In this document: positions 53,989 through 62,535 of the stretch, one piece after another | Layout: each line of letters starts with the position of its first letter | Numbering within the stretch: position 1 is the stretch's first letter | Source: JAVBLU01 sp031553225 | Lineage (GTDB): Bacteria; Bacillota; Clostridia; Christensenellales; UBA1750 | Direction of reading: 5' to 3' | Length of the DNA stretch: 64,000 nt | Assembly: GCA_031553225.1 (NCBI GenBank) | Contig: JAVBLU010000020.1 | Location: 157,626 to 221,625, forward strand | Notes under the pieces: generated by a model | Seen by the model: the letters and a program-made list of their open reading frames with translations, nothing else | The model's database searches: none | What the model was told of the DNA's origin: nothing | Program-made: the position numbers and the translations under genes

Positions 53989-54582
53989 CTAGTTTTTTTT
54001 CGGGCACTGCGCGGCGAGTGACAGCAGTGCATCCTGTATGCGCTGCGTGGCCTGCGCGTAGGCGGCCGCCTCGCTGCCCCGGGCATGAAGGTCGCTTAGG
54101 TCCAGGGGCGGGCCAAAGCGCACATACAGCGGACGAAACAGGCGATACGGCGAGAAATATAGCGGAACGATCGGACATCTGGCCCGCAGGGCGATCATGC
54201 CCGCTCCGTCTTCCAGAGGGCCCAAGGTGACACTCTTGTAACGGTGTCCTTCCGGGAAGATGCCCAGCATACCGCCGCGCTCCAAAAGGGCAAAGCACTT
54301 GCGCATCGCGCCCAGGTCGGCCGTCTTGCGGTTTACGGCGATATAACCGTACCAGCGAAACAGAGTGCCCAGCACCGGCACGTTCACAATCTCCATCTTG
54401 GCCAAATACACCACGCGCCGCCGCACATACCCACCCAGAAGAACCGGATCAATCAGGCGGCGATGGTTGCTCACCAGGATGCAACCGCCTTCCGGGGGGA
54501 TGTAGCCTTGTCCGCGTATGACGGAGGGGTAGAGCGGGTACAAAAGGATGCGCGCCAGCCACTTTATGAAGGTATAGAACAC
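53989..54582 (-). CDS. plsC: 1-acyl-sn-glycerol-3-phosphate acyltransferase
   Basis: 197-residue membrane-associated enzyme that acylates lysophosphatidic acid to phosphatidic acid. The catalytic HX4D motif is SNHRRLIDP, and the glycerol-phosphate motif is GIFPEGHR. An N-terminal hydrophobic segment is FIKWLARILLYPLYP. The start is GTG at 54582 with GGAGG 10 nt upstream, inside the end of cmk (19-nt overlap). It sits in the common clostridial order cmk-plsC-ispH/rpsA. Confidence 0.9.
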   Translation of the reverse strand: MFYTFIKWLARILLYPLYPSVIRGQGYIPPEGGCILVSNHRRLIDPVLLGGYVRRRVVYLAKMEIVNVPVLGTLFRWYGYIAVNRKTADLGAMRKCFALLERGGMLGIFPEGHRYKSVTLGPLEDGAGMIALRARCPIVPLYFSPYRLFRPLYVRFGPPLDLSDLHARGSEAAAYAQATQRIQDALLSLAAQCPKKN

Positions 54583-55250
54583 GGCCGCGCAGCCTCCTTG
54601 GTGTTGATAGCCGCAATCACGGCGGCGATGGCTTCCTCGATGGTGAGGGCGGTCGTGTCGATAAGCATCGCGTCCTGCGCGCGGCGTAAAGGAGCAATGG
54701 CGCGGTTCTCGTCCTGCTGATCGCGGGCGCGCACCTGGCAAAGCACATCCGCGTAGGCGATCGGCTGCCCGTTTTGCTGAAGCTCCAAAAAGCGCCTTCG
54801 CGCCCGTTCCGTATCCGCAGCGGTGACAAAAAACTTGTACGGTGCGTCCGGTAGCACATAAGTACCAATATCGCGGCCGTCCATCACCACGCCGCGGGCC
54901 TTCGAGATGCTGCGCTGCAGGTCCGTCATGGCCGCGCGCACATCGGCCAGCGTGGAGATATCCGAAGCGGCCTGCGAGACCTCCTGCGTACGAATCAGAC
55001 CGGACACGTCCTCGCCGTTGAGCAGCGTATGCTGAAGGCCCCCCTGAAGCGATACGTCCACCTGCGCGCGCCTCAGAAGGCCGCGCACGGCGACTTCGTC
55101 CTTGGGGGGCACGCCCTCGCGCAACGCAAAGAATCCCAGAGCGCGGTACAGCGCTCCGGTATCCAGGTGCAGCAGGTGAAAGTGGTTCGCCACAGCCCGC
55201 GCTATGGTGGATTTGCCCGCTCCAGACGGGCCGTCGATAGCTATCTTCAT
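54564..55250 (-). CDS. cmk: Cytidylate kinase
   Basis: 228-residue enzyme that phosphorylates CMP and dCMP. The P-loop is IAIDGPSGAGKSTIARAVA (residues 3-21). The CMP-binding region has HLDTGALYRALGFFAL and VVMDGRDIGTYVLPDAPYKFF, and the lid has ARARRRFLELQ-type Arg residues. AGGAGC precedes the ATG at 55250. It is first in the cmk-plsC-ispH/rpsA operon. Confidence 0.95.
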   Translation of the reverse strand: MKIAIDGPSGAGKSTIARAVANHFHLLHLDTGALYRALGFFALREGVPPKDEVAVRGLLRRAQVDVSLQGGLQHTLLNGEDVSGLIRTQEVSQAASDISTLADVRAAMTDLQRSISKARGVVMDGRDIGTYVLPDAPYKFFVTAADTERARRRFLELQQNGQPIAYADVLCQVRARDQQDENRAIAPLRRAQDAMLIDTTALTIEEAIAAVIAAINTKEAARPCSIPS

Positions 55251-55282
55251 GGCAGCTCCTCGTTATGCAACAAAAATGAAGG

Positions 55283-55693
55283 CTATACCGCGCGGTGCCC
55301 AAGCCCTATGGCGACCTCGTTGAGATGCAGAAGCCCGATGCCAAAGAACAGGGACACGGCAATGTGCCCGTCCGCACGGGCGATGCCGATTTTGCCGCCC
55401 ACGTTCAGGCCGATTGCCTTGGACATGACCTGTCCGAGAGCCTCGCGCGTGGCACCGGCTACGGCGCCTTCCTCGGCGTGATGGTCGCTGATCACACCCT
55501 CGCGCTTGGCGGCCACGATGGCGCGCTCGATGATGCGCGTGACGGAGGCGATAAACTCACCGCCAAAGTCCACTGCGGCCGTCTGTACGCCGCCCTCCAA
55601 AGCGATGGCGCGCTGGCGGTGCTCTTCCTCGCGGTCTCGCGTCATACTCAGCATGACGGCGGCGCGGGCTACGTCCCGGCTCGTATGCTCCAT
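55283..55693 (-). CDS. HutP-family RNA-binding regulator
   Basis: 136 residues. HutP in Bacillus is a histidine- and Mg-dependent antiterminator of the histidine-utilisation operon. The metal/histidine-binding segment SDHHAEEGAVAGATREALGQ and the C-terminal GHIAVSLFFGIGLLHLNEVA are typical. The ATG at 55693 is chosen because AAGGAG lies 8 nt upstream; an in-frame GTG at 55702 overlaps that site. It overlaps nothing and sits between the flavoprotein gene and cmk. No hut genes are in the window, so the RNA target is unknown. Confidence 0.88.
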   Translation of the reverse strand: MEHTSRDVARAAVMLSMTRDREEEHRQRAIALEGGVQTAAVDFGGEFIASVTRIIERAIVAAKREGVISDHHAEEGAVAGATREALGQVMSKAIGLNVGGKIGIARADGHIAVSLFFGIGLLHLNEVAIGLGHRAV

Positions 55694-55698
55694 ATCCG

Positions 55699-56970
55699 TC
55701 ACTCCTTCGCCTGATCTATGCGGGGCGCGGCGTCCAGTGCGCCCTTTGCGGCGGACGTCCCGGCCAAATAACCCGTGGAAAAGGCAATGTGCAGGTTGTA
55801 TCCGCCGGTTAAAGCGTCCACGTCGATCACTTCGCCGGCAAAGTACAGCCCGCGCACGCTCTTTGCCGCCATGCTCCTGCTGTCCAGCGCCGATACATCC
55901 ACTCCGCCGCGCGTGATCACCGCCTCGGCGATCGGGCGCAGTGCGCTAAGCGTGAAAGGCAAGCCTTTGAGATGCGCACCAACGGCCATCCTTGTTGTGC
56001 GGCTCACGGCGTTGCAAACGATGCCGGCGGGGAGCCCGCACATCTGAGGAAACAGCGCCGCCATGCGGCGGGGAAGCCATCCCTCCAGAAGCGTGGAAAG
56101 CGCCTTGCGCGGCGATGCGGCTAGTTCGCGCGTCAGCCGCTCATCCACCTCCTGCTCGCTCATGCCGGGCTTGAGGTCGATGGACGCGGCGACTTCAGCG
56201 AGGTCTGCATCCGCCGCCAGGGCGGAGAGCGTGAGCGCAAGCGGACCGGATACGCCAAAGTGCGTGAAGAGCAGCTCGCCCATCTCGTTCATGACGCGCT
56301 TGCCGCGGATGCTGGCGCGCAGGGCAACGTTTTTTAGCGTGAGGCCCTGCAGCTCCGCGGGCCAGCCCTCCGCCGTATGCAGCCCCACAAGCGACGGGCG
56401 CGGCGGCAATACGGGCAGGGAGGCCTCCTGCGCGAAGCGGTAGCCGTCTCCCGTGGAGCCCGTCCCCGGATAGGACGCGCCGCCCGTCGCAACAACCACC
56501 GCGTCGGCGGCCAGGCTCGTTCCGTCCGCCAGTTCCACGCCGCATACGGCCTCGCCCTGCAGGAGCACACGCCGGACAGGCGCATCCAGGCGCACCGAAA
56601 CGCCCGCCTCCTCAAGAGCTCGGTCAAGCGCGCGCGTTACGTCGCTCGCCTTGTCCGAGGCGGGGAATACGCGCGCGCCGCGCTCCTCCTTGGTGGGTGT
56701 GCCATAGCGCTCCAGCATCGCGCGCAGGTCGCCCGCACTCAGGTGGGCCAGCGCGCTGTATAAGAAGCGGGGGTTGCGCGGCACATGCTGCAGAAACTCG
56801 TCCCGCGGGGCCATGTTCGTCACGTTGCACCGGCCCTTGCCGGTGATATAGAGCTTTTTGCCAAGCTTTTCGTTCTTCTCAAGGAGCGTTACGCAAGCGC
56901 CCGCGCGCGCGGCGGCCAGCGCTGCCATCATGCCTGCCGGACCGCCTCCGACAATAGCGACGGCCCTCAT
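55699..56970 (-). CDS. HI0933/YhiN-type NAD(P)/FAD-dependent oxidoreductase
   Basis: 423-residue flavoprotein. The FAD-binding Rossmann start is VAIVGGGPAGMMAALAAARAG, followed by LGKKLYITGKGRCNVTN, the family hallmark, and GLYFAGEVIDVDALTGGYN near the end. Function is not biochemically established for most members. The ATG at 56970 has GAGGAA upstream and overlaps the stop of the RpiR gene. The hutP-like gene follows after 5 nt. Confidence 0.92.
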   Translation of the reverse strand: MRAVAIVGGGPAGMMAALAAARAGACVTLLEKNEKLGKKLYITGKGRCNVTNMAPRDEFLQHVPRNPRFLYSALAHLSAGDLRAMLERYGTPTKEERGARVFPASDKASDVTRALDRALEEAGVSVRLDAPVRRVLLQGEAVCGVELADGTSLAADAVVVATGGASYPGTGSTGDGYRFAQEASLPVLPPRPSLVGLHTAEGWPAELQGLTLKNVALRASIRGKRVMNEMGELLFTHFGVSGPLALTLSALAADADLAEVAASIDLKPGMSEQEVDERLTRELAASPRKALSTLLEGWLPRRMAALFPQMCGLPAGIVCNAVSRTTRMAVGAHLKGLPFTLSALRPIAEAVITRGGVDVSALDSRSMAAKSVRGLYFAGEVIDVDALTGGYNLHIAFSTGYLAGTSAAKGALDAAPRIDQAKE

Positions 56971-57827
56971 AGCTGTTCCTCGGCAGAGTACACGTGCGAG
57001 GCGTCCCATATGCGCTCCAGCTGCTCCAGGTGATCGCTCAGGATGGCCCTGCGCCGCAGACCGACAGCCACAATGAGCGCGTTGATAAGCGATAGGGGCG
57101 CCACGAGCGAGTCGACAAACGCCGCCATGTCGCTGCGCGCCGTCAGGCAGATGCCGGCGTCGCGCGCGGCGGGGGAGGCGGTGGTGTCCGTCAAGGCGAT
57201 GATGGTGGCGTCGCGTTCGCGCGCGTAAGCCATGGCGTCGATCGTGCGGCGTGAATAGCGCGGAAAGGAGATGCCGATGAGCACGTCGCGCGGGGAGATG
57301 CGCGTCATCTGCTCGATCACTTCCGAGACGCCCGGCTGTACGAGAACCACGCCGTCCAGCGCGAACCCAAGGTAGTACCCTAAAAACTGCGCCAGCGGAG
57401 CGGCGGAGCGAAGGCCCACCACGTATACGTGCTCGGCGGACAGCAGCGCATCAACGGCCCGGTCGAAGGAGCGCATGTCCGTCTCCTCGATCGTTTGGCG
57501 TATATTGTTCATGTCGGCGCGCAGTACGGTCTGCAGCACATCCTCCTGCCGAAGGCCGCCGGCCAGCTCGATGCGCTGCACGCTTGTGAGGCGCGCGCGG
57601 TTCATCTCCTGCATGGCCCTTTGCATGTCCGGGTAGCCGTCGTAGCCCAAGGCCACGGCGAAGCGCACCACCGTCGATTCGCTGACGCCCACGCGTTCGG
57701 AGAGCTTGGCGGCCGTCATGGACGCGCTCTTGTCGCAATGGGCAAGCAGATATTCTGCGATGCGCTTCTGGCTTTTGCTTAGGCGAAGCCCTGCGTGCAG
57801 GCGTTCGGACAGGTCCATGTTGGGCAA
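56967..57827 (-). CDS. MurR/RpiR-family transcriptional regulator
   Basis: 286 residues. The N-terminal helix-turn-helix (AAKLSERVGVSESTVVRFAVALG) is followed by a SIS sugar-phosphate-binding domain (VYVVGLRSAAPLAQFLGYYLG, DVLIGISFPRYSRRTIDA, IIALTDTTASPAARDAG). Such proteins regulate sugar or amino-sugar catabolism in response to phosphosugars. The start is TTG at 57827, with GGGAG 7 nt upstream; the ATG three codons later is 16 nt from that site. It is 22 nt after the surE stop. Confidence 0.92.
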   Translation of the reverse strand: MPNMDLSERLHAGLRLSKSQKRIAEYLLAHCDKSASMTAAKLSERVGVSESTVVRFAVALGYDGYPDMQRAMQEMNRARLTSVQRIELAGGLRQEDVLQTVLRADMNNIRQTIEETDMRSFDRAVDALLSAEHVYVVGLRSAAPLAQFLGYYLGFALDGVVLVQPGVSEVIEQMTRISPRDVLIGISFPRYSRRTIDAMAYARERDATIIALTDTTASPAARDAGICLTARSDMAAFVDSLVAPLSLINALIVAVGLRRRAILSDHLEQLERIWDASHVYSAEEQL

Positions 57828-57849
57828 GTTACCGCTCCCTTTGCGTACG

Positions 57850-58623
57850 TCACCTAAGCGGCGGCATGAAGGCCGCCACGGCTTTCATGCTTTCGCGATG
57901 CGTCAGATCCCAGTGCAGCGGGGTGAGCACCGCGTACCCCTCGCTCAGCGCGTTGGCGTCCGTGCCGGGTTCGTCCTCGGGCGCTACATCAAACCCCAGC
58001 CAGTAGAACGCGTGGCCGCGGGGGCTTATGTGCTTCTCGTATCTCTCGCGGTACCCAAACGCCGCCATGGGGCGAACAACCGTCCCTTTGATCTGCTCTT
58101 TGGGAATGTCCGGCAGATTGAGATTAAGTACGACGCCCTTCTGCAGCGGATTGCGCAGGAAGGCCTCCGCAACCGCTGCGCCATACTCGGCAGCCGTGCG
58201 AAAGTCGCGCAGGCCGCTTCCGCCGTGCACGCCGATGGATACAGCCATGGAGGGCACCTTTTGAAACGACGCTTCACGCGCGGCGGACACCGTACCCGAG
58301 TAGAACGCATCGCACCCTATGTTGGCCCCCTCGTTGATGCCCGACACGCACAGATCGGCCGGCCGGCCGATCTTTTGCAGGTGCCAGACGCCAAACTTGG
58401 CGCAATCTGCGGGCGTTCCGGTGAGGGAGTACGCCTCGCATCCGCAGGGGAGGACGGCCTCGCTCAGCATGAGCGGGTCACGCATGGTGATGGCCTGCCC
58501 GGAGGCGCTGCGCTCCATGTGTGGGGCGATCACCACCACCTCAAAGCGCGCGGCAAGGGCCTCGGCCATGGCGGCCAGGCCGGGTGCGTGGATACCATCG
58601 TCGTTGACCAGCAGAACTCGCAT
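57850..58623 (-). CDS. surE: 5'/3'-nucleotidase SurE
   Basis: 257-residue metal-dependent phosphatase acting on nucleoside monophosphates and short polyphosphates. The N-terminal MRVLLVNDDGIHAPG carries the metal-binding Asp pair. APHMERSASGQAIT has the catalytic Ser/Asn region, and SGINEGANIGCDAFYSGTV is the family signature. The ATG at 58623 has GGGTGGAG about 4 nt upstream. It heads the surE-rpiR-flavoprotein-hutP cluster. Confidence 0.95.
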   Translation of the reverse strand: MRVLLVNDDGIHAPGLAAMAEALAARFEVVVIAPHMERSASGQAITMRDPLMLSEAVLPCGCEAYSLTGTPADCAKFGVWHLQKIGRPADLCVSGINEGANIGCDAFYSGTVSAAREASFQKVPSMAVSIGVHGGSGLRDFRTAAEYGAAVAEAFLRNPLQKGVVLNLNLPDIPKEQIKGTVVRPMAAFGYRERYEKHISPRGHAFYWLGFDVAPEDEPGTDANALSEGYAVLTPLHWDLTHRESMKAVAAFMPPLR

Positions 58624-58684
58624 CTCGCTCCACCCTTTTGTCCAGTATACCACATGTCGGGGTTATTGCGCCAATACATAAGAA

Positions 58685-58716
58685 AACCAGCCCGAAAACA
58701 TGTCTTCGGGCTGGTT
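58685..58716 (-). terminator. Terminator of rplJL
   Basis: AACCAGCCCGAA / TTCGGGCTGGTT perfect 12-bp stem; on the minus strand it is followed by TTCTT. It lies 10 nt after the rplL stop. Confidence 0.92.
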
Positions 58717-58725
58717 CTTGGGTTA

Positions 58726-59106
58726 TTACTTGATGTCGACCTTGGCGCCGACTTCGACGAACTTGGCCTTGATCTTCTCGGCTTCTTCCTTGTTGACGCC
58801 TTCCTTGATCGGCTTGGGCGCGCCGTCCACCAGATCCTTGGCTTCCTTCAGGCCCAGGCCGGCGACGACTTCGCGCACAACCTTGATGACCTTGATTTTG
58901 TCCGCGCCGGCCTCGGTGAGGATGACGTCGAACTCGGTCTTCTCTTCCACGGGCTCGGCAGCGGAGGCGGCCACGGGGCCGGCCGCCACGGCGGCCACGG
59001 GAGCGGCGGCGGAGACGCCAAACTTCTCCTCAAGGGCCTTGACGAGCTCAGCGAGCTCGAGGACGGTCATGGACTCGATAGCGGACATAATTTCCTGCTT
59101 GTTCAT
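58726..59106 (-). CDS. rplL: Ribosomal protein L7/L12
   Basis: 126-residue stalk protein that recruits translation GTPases. The N-terminal dimerisation region is IMSAIESMTVLELAELVKAL. An Ala-rich hinge follows, then the C-terminal domain EKTEFDVILTEAGADKIKVI and VREVVAGLGLKEAKDLVDG. GGAGGG precedes the ATG. It is co-transcribed with rplJ (51-nt gap). Confidence 0.98.
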   Translation of the reverse strand: MNKQEIMSAIESMTVLELAELVKALEEKFGVSAAAPVAAVAAGPVAASAAEPVEEKTEFDVILTEAGADKIKVIKVVREVVAGLGLKEAKDLVDGAPKPIKEGVNKEEAEKIKAKFVEVGAKVDIK

Positions 59107-59157
59107 GATAGTTTCCCTCCATATGCGTTTCGCTTTTGTTGTTGCAGCCGACAGGCG

Positions 59158-59691
59158 TTATGCTTCGGCTTTTTGGTCTTTGATGGCGACGAGCGTGTAC
59201 AGAAGCTTGCGGACTGTGCCGCCCAGCACCGTGACCAAGCCCGTGATGGGGGCGTTCATGCTGCCCAGCATCTTGGCGATGAGTACCTCGCGCGGGGGCA
59301 GGCTGGCAAGGGCTTCAACGCCGGCGGCGTCGATGACTTTTCCATCCACAAGCCCGCACTTGACCGTCATCTTCTTGGCCTTTTTGATGTACTCCGTGAG
59401 CACTTTGGCGGGAGCGACGGGGTCCTTCGTGCCGAAAGCGAAGGCGGAGGGGCCTTTGAGGTACTGCTCCAGGCCGGAAATGCCCAGCTCGCTCGCGGCG
59501 CGCTCCACAAGCGTGTTCTTGAGCACCTTCAGGTCCACGCCGGCCTTGCGGCATTCCGCGCGCAGCGCCGTGGCTTCATCCACGGTCAGGCCGCGGAAAT
59601 CCACAATCACGAGCGATTTGCATTCGGTAAGCTTGGCCTTTACGTCCTTGACGACTTCAGCTTTTGCGGTGAGATTCGCGTTCATGTTCAT
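59158..59691 (-). CDS. rplJ: Ribosomal protein L10
   Basis: 177-residue base of the ribosomal stalk, binding 23S rRNA and L7/L12 dimers. Typical segments are KLTECKSLVIVDFRGLTVDE, LRAECRKAGVDLKVLKNTL and LASLPPREVLIAKMLGSMNAP. The start is either ATG at 59691 (AGGTGA about 9 nt upstream) or ATG at 59685. Expression is controlled by the upstream L10 leader. rplA and rplK are not adjacent here: a PutP gene lies upstream instead. Confidence 0.97.
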   Translation of the reverse strand: MNMNANLTAKAEVVKDVKAKLTECKSLVIVDFRGLTVDEATALRAECRKAGVDLKVLKNTLVERAASELGISGLEQYLKGPSAFAFGTKDPVAPAKVLTEYIKKAKKMTVKCGLVDGKVIDAAGVEALASLPPREVLIAKMLGSMNAPITGLVTVLGGTVRKLLYTLVAIKDQKAEA

Positions 59692-59724
59692 CCTTTTGTT
59701 TCACCTGCCTTGTTGCGAATTCGC

Positions 59725-59868
59725 AAATGAAAGCCCCGCGCAACTGTTGGCGCGGGGCAAAGAAGCACATAGCCTTGTCAGCATAGCTTCCCGCTGCGCC
59801 TCGGCGGGAAATTAAGCTCTTGCGAGCACCCGCTGTCTGTGGCTGAACGGAGGTTTCAATTTCCTAAA
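59725..59868 (-). promoter_or_regulatory. L10 ribosomal protein leader
   Basis: Untranslated leader of rplJL. On the minus strand, ACCTCCGTTCAGCCACAGAC, then a CCCGCC/GGCGGG-type helix with the GAGGCGCA kink-turn-like element and GCTTCTTTGCCCCGCGC, matches the arrangement of the Firmicutes L10 leader, to which L10(L12)4 binds to repress its own synthesis. It ends in the terminator at 59733-59758. Confidence 0.8.
59733..59758 (-). terminator. Attenuator terminator within the L10 leader
   Basis: GCCCCGCGC / GCGCGGGGC stem with an 8-nt loop, followed on the minus strand by TTTCATTT. It lies about 40 nt before the rplJ start. Confidence 0.85.
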
Positions 59869-59869
59869 T

Positions 59870-59898
59870 AAGATATCATACGGCGCGCTCGGTGTCAA
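59870..59898 (-). promoter_or_regulatory. rplJL promoter
   Basis: Consensus -35 TTGACA (59893-59898), 17-nt spacer and -10 TATCTT (59870-59875) on the minus strand, immediately before the L10 leader. Confidence 0.8.
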
Positions 59899-59911
59899 CT
59901 GTTTTTTATGG

Positions 59912-61432
59912 CTAAACCGGCCGGGTGGCGGCGTCAAACTCGTCCTGTACTTCCTTGGAGGGTTCCTTGGTGAGCAGGCTGACCACCACGATAACGACGG
60001 CGGAGAAAATAAAAGCCGGCAACAGCTCGTAGATGTTCAGAAAGCTGGCGAGTTTGCTGATGACGTGCTTCCACAAAAGCACCATGCCGCCGCCGGCAAC
60101 CATGCCCGCAAAAGCCCCGGCAAAGGTGGTGCGCTTCCAGAACAGCGAAAAGAGCATGAGCGGGCCGAACGCCGCCCCAAACCCGGCCCACGCGTACGAG
60201 ACCAGGCGGAAGATGGAGCTGTTTTGGTTCAGCGCCATAACAGCCGCTATGATGGTGACGATGATGATGGTGATGCGCGACACCCACATAACCGTCTTGT
60301 CGGAGGCATTGGGGTTGATAAAGCCCTTGTACAGGTTTTGCGAGATGGCCGAGGAGGTGATGAGCAGCTGCGAGTCGGACGTGCTCATGGTGGCCGCCAT
60401 GATGCCCGACATCATGATGCCTGCGACGAGAGCCGGCAGCAGCCCCATGCACATTTTAATGAAGATGGTCTCCTGATTGCCCGTCACGAGCCCGTCGGGG
60501 GAGGCGTAACTGAACAACGCCGCGCCCACGATGCCGATGCATACGGCGGCCGCAAGCGAGATGACCACCCACACTGTGGCCACGATGCGCGACTTCTTCA
60601 GCTCGCGGAAGTCGCGAATGGCCATAAAACGCAGCAGCACGTGCGGCATGCCGAAGTAGCCAAGCCCCCACGCCATGGTGGAGATGATGGCGATGATCCC
60701 AAAGGGCTGCGCGCTCCCGCTGCCCAGGCTAAAGATCTGGTTCAGGCTCAGAAAGCCGGGGTAGGCGCTCACCCGGCTGATCACCTCGCCAAGGCCGCCG
60801 CCGCTGATGATGCCCACCACCAAAATGATGACCAGGGAGACGACCATGAGCATGCCCTGAATGAAGTCCGTGGTGCTCTCGGCCAGAAAGCCTCCGATGC
60901 CTGTGTAGATGACGATGACCACGGCGGATACAAGCATCATCAGCGTGTAGTCCAGCCCGAAAATGCTGTTGAAAAGTTTGCCGCAGGCCACGAAGCCCGT
61001 GGCCACGTAGATGGTAAAAAAGAAGAGAATGATGAGTGAAGAGGTGTTCATGAGCAGCTTGGATTTTGCCTTATAGCGGTTTTGAAAAAAGTCCGGGATG
61101 GTGATGGCGTTTCCAGCGACCTGGCTGTAGCGGCGCAGCCGAACAGCCACGATCTTCCAGTTCAGGTAAGTGCCGATGGCCAGGCCAACCGCCGTCCATA
61201 CCGCTTCGCCCATGCCGGAGATGTATGCAACGCCCGGCAGGCCCATCAACAGCCAGCTGCTCATGTCCGATGCTTCGGCGCTCATAGCGGTGACCCAAGG
61301 CCCCAGGCTTCGTCCGCCCAGAAAGAACTCGGTGGCGTTCTGGTTGCGCTTGGCGTAGATGAGGCCGATCACGATGACGAGGCCCATGTAGGCGAGCATG
61401 GCGATGAGAATGACCAGTTGGTTCGTTGGCAT
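59912..61432 (-). CDS. putP: Sodium/proline symporter
   Basis: 506-residue transporter of the solute:sodium symporter family with about 13 membrane helices. Characteristic segments are FFLGGRSLGPWVTAMSAEASDMSSWLLMG with the sodium-site Ser/Thr residues (read in two halves), GIGGFLAESTTDFIQG and MAATMSTSDSQLLITSSA. It imports proline with Na+. GGAGG precedes the ATG at 61432, and a promoter lies upstream. It is unrelated to the ribosomal genes downstream, which have their own promoter. Confidence 0.95.
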   Translation of the reverse strand: MPTNQLVILIAMLAYMGLVIVIGLIYAKRNQNATEFFLGGRSLGPWVTAMSAEASDMSSWLLMGLPGVAYISGMGEAVWTAVGLAIGTYLNWKIVAVRLRRYSQVAGNAITIPDFFQNRYKAKSKLLMNTSSLIILFFFTIYVATGFVACGKLFNSIFGLDYTLMMLVSAVVIVIYTGIGGFLAESTTDFIQGMLMVVSLVIILVVGIISGGGLGEVISRVSAYPGFLSLNQIFSLGSGSAQPFGIIAIISTMAWGLGYFGMPHVLLRFMAIRDFRELKKSRIVATVWVVISLAAAVCIGIVGAALFSYASPDGLVTGNQETIFIKMCMGLLPALVAGIMMSGIMAATMSTSDSQLLITSSAISQNLYKGFINPNASDKTVMWVSRITIIIVTIIAAVMALNQNSSIFRLVSYAWAGFGAAFGPLMLFSLFWKRTTFAGAFAGMVAGGGMVLLWKHVISKLASFLNIYELLPAFIFSAVVIVVVSLLTKEPSKEVQDEFDAATRPV

Positions 61433-61464
61433 ACGTCCTTCGCCTCCCTATATTTGTACCTTCT

Positions 61465-61492
61465 ATTGTAGCGAAAAATGGATAATATGCAA
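61465..61492 (-). promoter_or_regulatory. putP promoter
   Basis: TTGCAT (61487-61492), 16-nt spacer, TACAAT (61465-61470) on the minus strand. Confidence 0.6.
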
Positions 61493-61530
61493 GATGCGGT
61501 GCAAAATTCGGTATTTTGGTCGTTTTCCGG

Positions 61531-62400
61531 TCACGCGGCGCGTGAAAGTACGCGCTCTATCTCGCGCATATGCGCCTTGGCCGTTCTGTAGCCGATGTCC
61601 ATCGCCTCGGAGAGCTTGTCAAAGTCGAACACGCCCACCTGACCCACGGGGCAGGAGAGGGTGTAGGACGCCATGCGGTTGCGGCATTTTTGCAGTTCGT
61701 ACCCCATCAGATCAATGGACTGCGCGGCAATTTCAAAGAGGTTATCCACCTTGGGCCGCGCTTCGCCATCGTAGCCTACATTCACGCCGATGACCCTGGC
61801 GGCGCCCAGGTCCGTCAGCGACTGTACGGGCATTGCCTCCCATACGCCTCCGTCCACCAGGCGCATGTTGTCCAGCAGCAGCGGCTGGAACGCGGCCGGT
61901 ATGGCGGTGGAGGCGCGAATGCCCTCGCCCATGAGCGCGTCCGTCACATAGCGCACGTCGGAGGACACACGCAAGGGGATGTGTGAGGAAAAGAGCACAA
62001 GCTTGGGCGCGTTGATGTCCACCGCCGTCAGCACGGTGGGCAGGCGTGCGGCGCTTAGGGGCTTGCCATCCGTCCACTTGTCAAACAGAGCCCACAGCTT
62101 CTCCTCTTTCAGGATGCCTGAGAGCGTCACTTCGCGGCGCAGCAGCAACTGGAACAGCCCCAGGATCATGCCCGGGTAGTCCGGGTCGAGGGACGCTTTG
62201 CCAATGCTCTGCAGCTCCAGCAGCGCTTCGCGAAGGCCCTTCGCGTCGCGCCCCGCCGCATAAAGCCCTGCGGCGATCGCTCCTGCGCTCGTTCCGCCGA
62301 TCAGGTCAGGCCGCAGGCCTTCCTCCTCCAGGGCGGTAATGACGCCCACGTGCGCCCCGCCCTTAGCCCCCCCGCCAGACAGCGCCAGTCCCCAGCCCAT
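61531..62400 (-). CDS. Patatin-like phospholipase (RssA-type)
   Basis: 289-residue Ser-Asp dyad acyl hydrolase. The oxyanion motif is ALSGGGAKGGAHVGV, the nucleophile elbow is GGTSAGAIAAG and the catalytic Asp is in LVDGGVWEAMPV. Bacterial members hydrolyse phospholipids or lysophospholipids at the membrane. No signal peptide is seen. It lies upstream of putP on the same strand but is separated by the putP promoter. Confidence 0.92.
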   Translation of the reverse strand: MGWGLALSGGGAKGGAHVGVITALEEEGLRPDLIGGTSAGAIAAGLYAAGRDAKGLREALLELQSIGKASLDPDYPGMILGLFQLLLRREVTLSGILKEEKLWALFDKWTDGKPLSAARLPTVLTAVDINAPKLVLFSSHIPLRVSSDVRYVTDALMGEGIRASTAIPAAFQPLLLDNMRLVDGGVWEAMPVQSLTDLGAARVIGVNVGYDGEARPKVDNLFEIAAQSIDLMGYELQKCRNRMASYTLSCPVGQVGVFDFDKLSEAMDIGYRTAKAHMREIERVLSRAA

Positions 62401-62481
62401 GCGCCCACCTCCACGTCCATACCTATGTGCCGCGCGGCAGGAAAAAGACCCCTGTCACGGGATGCGCAAGAGCGCAGAAGC

Positions 62482-62514
62482 AAAAAAGGGCCCCGCGCAT
62501 CGCTGCGCGGGGCC
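62482..62514 (-). terminator. Terminator after the solute-binding protein gene
   Basis: GGCCCCGCGC / GCGCGGGGCC stem, followed on the minus strand by six T residues (62482-62487 region). Confidence 0.95.
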
Positions 62515-62535
62515 GGAAGGCGACGGATCTGTGGA

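Noticed and set aside
60065..61039. His/Asp/Arg-rich frame antisense to putP
   Set aside because: Low-complexity antisense of hydrophobic codons; no ribosome site.
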